A stretch of DNA of 5,592 bases from Sulfurimonas sp. (GTDB taxonomy: Bacteria > Campylobacterota > Campylobacteria > Campylobacterales > Sulfurimonadaceae): positions 1 to 5,592 of the forward strand of contig JANTGV010000093.1 of assembly GCA_024762745.1 (NCBI GenBank), written 5' to 3'. Under the pieces are notes generated by a model. That model did no database searches and was not told where the DNA came from. It was given only the letters and a program-made list of their open reading frames with translations. Both the position numbers and the translations under genes were made by a program. This document shows, one piece after another, positions 1-5,592 of this stretch; position 1 is the stretch's first letter, and every line of letters begins with the position of its first letter.

Positions 1-2894
1 GCTTTTTTTGCAGTTTCTATAATAAGTTCAATCTGGTCAAGCAAAGCTTTACGGGAGTAACCAAATCTATCAAAACCACCAGATTTTATAATAGCTTCAA
101 TAACACGCTTATTAACCTTAGATGGCTCAATCCTATTTACAAAGTCCTGCCATGACTCATAGTCACCATTCTCTTCTCGCTCCTCTAGCATAGAGTGTAT
201 GGCAGCTTCACCAACACCCTTAATACCACCAAGACCAAAAAGAACTATATCTTTTTCATCTTTTGTAATTGCAGAGAACTCTAACTGCGAGTCACAAATA
301 TCAGGTGGCCCTAGCTCTATTCCCATACGTTTAACTTCATCGATATAGCGAACAACCTTATCTGTGTTGTCCTTATCTGAAGTTAGAAGTGCTGCCATAA
401 ACTCATTGGGATAATAAGTTTTTAGCCATGCTGTTTGAAAGGTAACCATCGCATAAGCTGCTGAGTGAGATTTGTTGAAACCATAGCCTGCAAACTTTTC
501 AATCAGCTTGAATAGATCACTTGCGAGGTTATAGTCAAGTCCAAGTTTCTGAGCACCTTCAGAAAAGAGACGGTTATACTTCTCCATCTCCTCAACTTTT
601 TTCTTACCCATAGCACGACGAACAATATCTGCCCCACCAAGACTCATACCGCCGATAGTCTGTACTATCTGCATTACCTGTTCTTGATAGACAATCATCC
701 CATAGGTTGGGCCTAGAGTATCTTTTAAAAGGTCAAAACTAACCTCTTCAAAAGGGTAAAATACTTTTTTTCTACCATGCTTACGCTCAATGAAATCATC
801 AAGCATTCCCGACTCCATAGGTCCTGGTCTATAGAGTGCCAAGACGGCGATTAAATCCTCAAAGTTTGAAGGTTTCAAACGGCGGTTCAAATCCTGCATA
901 CCAGAGGACTCTATCTGGAACATTCCCTCCGTCTCACCAGTTTGAATAGCCTCATAAACACCAGGATCATCTACGTCTATCTCATCCCAGTTTACATCTA
1001 AATCGTAACGGCGTTTAATAAGCTTTACTGCGTTTTGAATTACATCAAGAGTCTTTAGACCAAGGAAGTCAAACTTGATTAAATCAATATCTTCCATATA
1101 GTTTAGAGAGTACTGTGTTACAAAAGTATCCTCACCAGAAGGCTTATAGATAGGTGTCTTTTTCCATAACTCTTCATTTGAGATAACAACACCGGCAGCA
1201 TGTATACCGGAGTTGCGTTTAAGCCCTTCTAATTTCTTGGCAAACTCCCAAACTCTCTTCGCGTTCGCATCTTCGTTGATAAGCTCCTGTATCTTAGGCT
1301 CTTTTTGAAAAGCACCATCTTTAAACTCACCACCCTTTGTTTTACCATTGAGGGTAATCCCAAGCTCATCAGGAATAAGTTTTGCCATCTTATCAGCTTG
1401 ACTCAGTGGCATATCTAAAACACGTGCAACATCACGGATAACCCCTTTTGCAAGAAGTGAACCGAAGGTGATAATTTGAGCCACCTGATTACGACCATAC
1501 TTCTCAACAACATAGTCTATAACCTCTCCACGACGAGCCTGCATAAAGTCCATATCGATATCGGGCATACTTACACGTTCAGGATTTAAGAAACGCTCAA
1601 AGAGCAGATCATACTTCATAGGGTCAATATCTGTAATCTCCAAAGAAAACGCAACAAGACTTCCAGCAGCTGAACCGCGTCCTGGTCCAACAGCGATATC
1701 CATCTCCTTAGCCACCTTCACAAAATCCCATACAATCATCATATAACCCGGAAACTTCATAGAGTTGATAATATCCATCTCAAACTCTAATCTCTCCCTA
1801 TACTCTTCATGTCTTTGAGGCGGTACAATCTTCAGACGTTTTTCTAAACCTTCACGGCACTTATATACAAAATACTCTGCATCATTTTTATCGGCTGCAA
1901 GCATATGTTTTTTCTTATCTTCTTCAGTTGCATCTGGTGCGAGTGGAGGATCATCTTGATGGTCTATATCTAAACCCTCCTCTTTTGCATACTCTTTTGT
2001 AAACTTAAAGTTAGGAGGTGTTGGCGTTTTTACAATTGGTACATAGGCTTCACACTTGTCAACTATCTCCTGAGTATGTGCTAAAGCTTCTGGAATATCT
2101 GCAAAAAGCCTAGCCATCTCCTCTGGTGATTTCAGATAAAACTCATGAACAGAGTGACGCATACGATTTGGATCATCATAGAGTTTATTCATCCCAATAC
2201 ACATAAATGCTTCATGATACTGTGCGTCATTAGGAAAAGTATAGTGAGTATCGTTTGTTGCAACAACTTTGATACCAGTCTCTTGAGAAATTTTTAAAAT
2301 TTGTTCATCTATGAAGAGTTGGTCACCAATACCGTGACGCATGAGTTCAAGATAAAAATCATCACCGAAAATATCTTGATACTCCCGTGCAATTTCTAAA
2401 GCACCTTCATATCCTAATGCACCATTTTTTACATTTCTCTCATTTGCAAGATTAAGGTGCCAGTTTACCTCTCCCTGTAGACATGCAGAGGTACATATAA
2501 TCCCCTCAGAGTACTTACGAAGTTCATTTTTATTAATTCTTGGAAAGTAGTACATTCCCTCTATGAAAGCTTTAGAAGAGAGGTACATAAGGTTCTCATA
2601 GCCTTTTTTATTTTTAGCAAAGAGGCATATGTGAAAACGCTGTTTCGTACTTTTATCGTTAAGTGTATCTCCATTATGAATATACCCTTCCATACCTATA
2701 ATAGGCTTTATCCCTGCATCAATCATCTGCTTATAAAAATCAATCGCACCAAACATGTTTCCATGGTCAGTCATAGCAACTGAATTCATTCCCAGCTCTT
2801 TTAAACGTGGTACAAGGTTTGAGAGTTTATTAGCACCATCTAGTAGTGAATATTCTGTATGAAGATGTAGATGTGTGAAAGGTTGTGCACTCAT
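1..2894 (-). CDS. dnaE: DNA polymerase III alpha subunit (replicative polymerase), 3' end cut off by the window
   Basis: Catalytic subunit of the replicative DNA polymerase, which acts at the fork with the sliding clamp and clamp loader. The frame is open for 964 codons from ATG at 2894 to the left edge. The N-terminal PHP domain (about residues 5-285) starts HLHLHTEYSLLDG and has TDHG at 42-45 and NDTH at 214-217. The polymerase core has PGRGS at 404-408, MPDIDMDF at 443-450 (D445 and D447 match the E. coli catalytic aspartates D401 and D403) and KFDFLGLKTL with D609 (E. coli D555). GFNKSHSAAYA lies near 803-813 and a helix-hairpin-helix stretch, GLGGIKGVGE, near 886-895. Family members have about 1,160-1,210 residues, so about 200-240 are missing, including the clamp-binding motif, OB fold and tau-binding end. 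The start is supported by AGGT at 2903-2906, 8 nt upstream, and by the family N-terminus. A charged stretch at about 300-338 is longer than in E. coli. Identity is very secure. Confidence 0.98.
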   Translation of the reverse strand, partial: MSAQPFTHLHLHTEYSLLDGANKLSNLVPRLKELGMNSVAMTDHGNMFGAIDFYKQMIDAGIKPIIGMEGYIHNGDTLNDKSTKQRFHICLFAKNKKGYENLMYLSSKAFIEGMYYFPRINKNELRKYSEGIICTSACLQGEVNWHLNLANERNVKNGALGYEGALEIAREYQDIFGDDFYLELMRHGIGDQLFIDEQILKISQETGIKVVATNDTHYTFPNDAQYHEAFMCIGMNKLYDDPNRMRHSVHEFYLKSPEEMARLFADIPEALAHTQEIVDKCEAYVPIVKTPTPPNFKFTKEYAKEEGLDIDHQDDPPLAPDATEEDKKKHMLAADKNDAEYFVYKCREGLEKRLKIVPPQRHEEYRERLEFEMDIINSMKFPGYMMIVWDFVKVAKEMDIAVGPGRGSAAGSLVAFSLEITDIDPMKYDLLFERFLNPERVSMPDIDMDFMQARRGEVIDYVVEKYGRNQVAQIITFGSLLAKGVIRDVARVLDMPLSQADKMAKLIPDELGITLNGKTKGGEFKDGAFQKEPKIQELINEDANAKRVWEFAKKLEGLKRNSGIHAAGVVISNEELWKKTPIYKPSGEDTFVTQYSLNYMEDIDLIKFDFLGLKTLDVIQNAVKLIKRRYDLDVNWDEIDVDDPGVYEAIQTGETEGMFQIESSGMQDLNRRLKPSNFEDLIAVLALYRPGPMESGMLDDFIERKHGRKKVFYPFEEVSFDLLKDTLGPTYGMIVYQEQVMQIVQTIGGMSLGGADIVRRAMGKKKVEEMEKYNRLFSEGAQKLGLDYNLASDLFKLIEKFAGYGFNKSHSAAYAMVTFQTAWLKTYYPNEFMAALLTSDKDNTDKVVRYIDEVKRMGIELGPPDICDSQLEFSAITKDEKDIVLFGLGGIKGVGEAAIHSMLEEREENGDYESWQDFVNRIEPSKVNKRVIEAIIKSGGFDRFGYSRKALLDQIELIIETAKK

Positions 2895-2921
2895 GTAAAA
2901 TTACCTAAATATTTTTACATG

Positions 2922-2927
2922 ATTATA
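2922..2927 (-). promoter_or_regulatory. Probable -10 box of the dnaE promoter
   Basis: Reading leftward, the minus strand has a perfect TATAAT here, preceded by TAC, about 28 bases before the dnaE start codon. No TTGACA-like -35 is present at the usual distance; that region is AT-rich and runs into the efp terminator stem. Absence of a -35 box is common for sigma-70 promoters in Campylobacterota. The box lies downstream of the efp hairpin, which suggests dnaE is transcribed separately. Predicted from the motif only. Confidence 0.55.
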
Positions 2928-2939
2928 GTAGATTTTTCT

Positions 2940-2980
2940 TAAAATTATTTCCACAAAAAAGAGATGTGGAAATAATTTTA
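2940..2980 (-). terminator. Perfect inverted repeat, probable terminator of efp
   Basis: Bases 2940-2955 and 2965-2980 are exact reverse complements (16 bp), with a 9-base loop at 2956-2964. The inner part of the stem (CCACA/TGTGG) holds the G-C pairs; the outer part is A/T only, so in the leftward transcript the 3' arm ends in a U-rich run that forms part of the stem rather than following it. The efp stop codon (2978-2980) is inside the 5' arm of the stem. The structure could terminate in either direction, but both flanking genes run left, so its likely job is to end efp. Some read-through into dnaE cannot be excluded. Confidence 0.75.
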
Positions 2981-3544
2981 TTTAACTTTTTCTAAATACT
3001 CGCCGTCAACAGTATTTACTTTGATAAGATCACCCTCTAAAACATGATAAGGAACCTGTACAACAGCCCCAGTCTCAAGAGTAGCAGGCTTTTTACTTCC
3101 ACTCGAAGTATCACCTTTAAAGTTAGGTGGAGTTTCAGTTATCACAAGTTCCATAGTCTCAGGTGCAGCAACAGAGATAGCGTTACCCTTGTAGAAGATA
3201 ATATCAACGTTTATTCCATCTTTAAACCATTTTGAAGCATCATCACACTGCTCATAAGAAAGGCCTAATTGGTCATACGTGTCATTGTCCATAAACTGGT
3301 ACATATCACCATCATCATAGAGATACTGCATAGTTTTATAGTCAATTACAGGAACTTCAAATTTATCACCAGCATGCACAGTTTTTTCAACTACTTTACC
3401 ATTTAAAAAACTCTTCATTTTCATACGTACAAACGCAGCACCTTTTCCTGGTTTTACATGTTGAAACTCTACCACTTTATATGGTACTTCGCCTACAACA
3501 AGACGAACATTTTTTTTGATATCACTCATACCGATAGTTGCCAT
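2978..3544 (-). CDS. efp: Translation elongation factor P
   Basis: EF-P binds ribosomes stalled between the P and E sites and stimulates peptide-bond formation, chiefly at consecutive prolines. The 188-residue product has the usual length and three-domain plan: an N-terminal KOW-like domain (about 1-64), a central OB domain (about 66-127, with MQYLYDDGDMYQFMD) and a C-terminal OB domain (about 130-186, ending in YLEKVK). The loop that reaches the peptidyl-transferase centre is PGKGAAF, with the tip lysine at position 34, as in E. coli. That lysine is beta-lysylated in species with EpmA; whether it is modified here cannot be told from this window. ATG at 3544 is chosen over an in-frame TTG at 3547 because it gives the family N-terminus MATIGMSD, puts the lysine at 34 and has a better-spaced AAAGG. 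It diverges from tgt and lies upstream of dnaE, separated by a strong hairpin. Confidence 0.97.
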   Translation of the reverse strand: MATIGMSDIKKNVRLVVGEVPYKVVEFQHVKPGKGAAFVRMKMKSFLNGKVVEKTVHAGDKFEVPVIDYKTMQYLYDDGDMYQFMDNDTYDQLGLSYEQCDDASKWFKDGINVDIIFYKGNAISVAAPETMELVITETPPNFKGDTSSGSKKPATLETGAVVQVPYHVLEGDLIKVNTVDGEYLEKVK

Positions 3545-3549
3545 CAATA

Positions 3550-3556
3550 CACCTTT
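3550..3556 (-). promoter_or_regulatory. Ribosome binding site of efp, decides the start
   Basis: The minus strand reads AAAGGTG. AAGG ends 7 nt before the ATG at 3544 but only 4 nt before the in-frame TTG at 3547. This spacing supports the ATG and gives a protein beginning MATIG, as in other EF-P proteins. Confidence 0.7.
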
Positions 3557-3579
3557 ATTGAAAATTATTTCGGGATTCT

Positions 3580-3585
3580 ACTATA
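3580..3585 (-). promoter_or_regulatory. Candidate -10 box of the efp promoter
   Basis: The minus strand reads TATAGT here, about 35 bases before the efp ATG, which would leave a leader of roughly 25-30 bases. There is no clear -35 box. A second, weaker option is TATAGC on the minus strand at 3600-3605. Both boxes overlap TATA-like sequence on the opposite strand, so assignment of direction is uncertain. Confidence 0.4.
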
Positions 3586-3598
3586 AAAGGACTTAGAA

Positions 3599-3607
3599 TG
3601 CTATAAT
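3599..3607 (+). promoter_or_regulatory. Extended -10 promoter of tgt
   Basis: The sequence TGCTATAAT matches the extended -10 form (TGnTATAAT) exactly. Transcription would begin near 3613-3616, leaving a leader of about 20 bases before the tgt ATG at 3636. No -35 box is visible at the normal spacing, as is usual for Campylobacterota. A second TATAAA on the same strand at 3582-3587 is a weaker alternative. Confidence 0.65.
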
Positions 3608-3632
3608 GTCAGAAAAAATTATGGATTTATAA

Positions 3633-4757
<1,125 letters not shown>

Positions 4758-4778
4758 TAAAATTTTGAACGAGGTTCT

Positions 4779-5592
4779 ATGAAAAAAACAAACAAACTAC
4801 TCCTATTTATTGTACTTTTTGCATTCGCTTTTTTCATAATAAATGAGTCTTTTTCCTACTATATAGGTTATGAAAAGGCAAAAATAGAATCTTACAAGAA
4901 AGATAAACTTATCTTTAACAACCTCAAGGATGCTCAGGCCAAAAATGTCTCAATACTTGCCGAAGTACTATCCAAGGATGAACATGTTCTAAAAGGCTAT
5001 AGAGAAAATAATCCTGAAATAATTCAAGAACATATTTCTCCTATCTGGAAGAGTGTTCAAAAGAAAAAGTTAACCTATGAGATACACTTTTTCAAACCAC
5101 CAGCTGAATCTTTTGTAAACTTCTCAAACTTTAAGTCTATCGGTCAAGATGTATCGAGTGTTCGAACAGATATAGAGTGGATAACATCATCGTTTAAACC
5201 AAGTACTCATGCATTAATGTGTAAGACATATGCCGGATATAGAGCAACACATCCGATTATAGACTCAAATGGTACTATGCTTGGTGGTTTATCACTAGGT
5301 AAAAAAATCGACTGGATTCCAGAGGCTATTAAACTCAAAACAGAACACGATGCCTTCTTGGTATACACAAAAAAGTCCACAAATACACTTATGAGCAAGT
5401 ACTATGAAAACTTTGTCAAAGATAAAACGGTTATAGGTGATTATATCCTTGCCAATAAAACTATAGATGTCTCAGTTGATAGTGTTAAAGATATAGATTA
5501 CTCAAAAGAGATACAAAATATAGAGATAGAGGGTGAGAATTATATTCTCTACACCTATCCGATTATTGACTTTAATAAAAACATAATGGGCT
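4779..5592 (+). CDS. Membrane-anchored sensor with periplasmic double-Cache-type domain, 3' end cut off
   Basis: The frame is open for 271 codons from ATG at 4779 to the right edge, with GAGG at 4771-4774 as ribosome binding site (4-nt spacing). A short basic N-terminus (MKKTNK) is followed by one hydrophobic segment (about residues 7-29), then a long hydrophilic region expected in the periplasm. A helical stretch (about 32-98) leads to a Cache-like fold: YEIHFFKPPAESF at 100-112, IGQDVSSVR at 121-129, and CKTYAGYRATHPIID followed by GGLSLG at 148-174. This pattern resembles dCache_3-type sensor domains. A second module seems to follow, with YILYTYPIID near the end. The ligand is unknown. The second transmembrane helix and output domain are outside the window; GGDEF/EAL, histidine kinase and chemoreceptor outputs are all possible. 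It is probably co-transcribed with tgt, 21 bp upstream, without an obvious functional link. The sensor call is fairly secure; the exact Cache subfamily is less so. Confidence 0.85.
   Translation, partial: MKKTNKLLLFIVLFAFAFFIINESFSYYIGYEKAKIESYKKDKLIFNNLKDAQAKNVSILAEVLSKDEHVLKGYRENNPEIIQEHISPIWKSVQKKKLTYEIHFFKPPAESFVNFSNFKSIGQDVSSVRTDIEWITSSFKPSTHALMCKTYAGYRATHPIIDSNGTMLGGLSLGKKIDWIPEAIKLKTEHDAFLVYTKKSTNTLMSKYYENFVKDKTVIGDYILANKTIDVSVDSVKDIDYSKEIQNIEIEGENYILYTYPIIDFNKNIMG

Noticed and set aside
3044..3235. Plus-strand open frame of 63 codons
   Set aside because: Lies wholly antisense to efp, whose frame is conserved over its whole length; no ribosome binding site or recognisable protein features.
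3545..3547. TTG as an alternative efp start giving a 189-residue protein
   Set aside because: Only 4 nt from the Shine-Dalgarno, whereas the ATG one codon later has 7-nt spacing, matches the family N-terminus and places the conserved lysine at position 34.
2941..3570. Ten-base sequence AAAATTATTT found at 2941-2950 and again at 3561-3570, flanking efp
   Set aside because: All A/T and short; likely chance in AT-rich intergenic DNA. No target-site duplication or mobile-element ends are present around efp.
4782..4788. Run of seven A bases right after the start codon of the sensor gene, as a possible phase-variation tract
   Set aside because: Short A runs are expected in Lys-rich N-termini of AT-rich genomes; phase-variable genes in this phylum usually use longer tracts, often of G or C. 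Similar runs occur in efp (minus strand, near 3511-3518) and in dnaE at the left edge without special meaning.
5207..5398. Minus-strand open frame of 63 codons with a hydrophobic start
   Set aside because: Antisense to the Cache-type domain of the sensor gene; no supporting start signal.

Overview
This looks like an ordinary chromosomal housekeeping stretch from a low-GC member of the Campylobacterota (the former Epsilonproteobacteria), most likely a free-living, Sulfurimonas-like organism. Three things point there: the AT-rich codon use; protein sequences resembling those of Campylobacter, Helicobacter and Sulfurimonas (for example the DDLVALP substrate loop of Tgt and the charged insertion in DnaE); and promoters with a good, sometimes extended, -10 box but no recognisable -35 box. 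The genus is inferred from memory of these families, not from a search.

Layout: two genes point left and two point right, from a divergent promoter region at 3545-3635. Leftward are efp (translation elongation factor P, 2978-3544) and then dnaE (replicative DNA polymerase III alpha subunit, start at 2894, running off the left edge with 964 codons visible). A perfect 16-bp inverted repeat at 2940-2980 ends efp; its first base pairs include the efp stop codon. A separate TATAAT box just past the hairpin probably drives dnaE. Rightward are tgt (tRNA-guanine transglycosylase, 3636-4757) and, 21 bp later, the 5' part of a membrane-anchored sensor gene with a periplasmic double-Cache-type domain (4779 to the right edge, 271 codons visible). 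Its output domain lies outside the window.

The genes do not form one pathway. efp and tgt both serve translation (relief of stalling at polyproline; queuosine modification of the tRNA wobble base), dnaE serves replication, and the sensor is a signalling gene probably reached by read-through from tgt. No gap between genes exceeds about 90 bases. I see no tRNA, rRNA, insertion sequence, CRISPR array, phage gene or other mobile element, and no convincing undescribed system. The points most worth a second look are a non-canonical residue in the Tgt base-binding pocket, an apparently complete metal site in the DnaE PHP domain, and the cut-off sensor gene.
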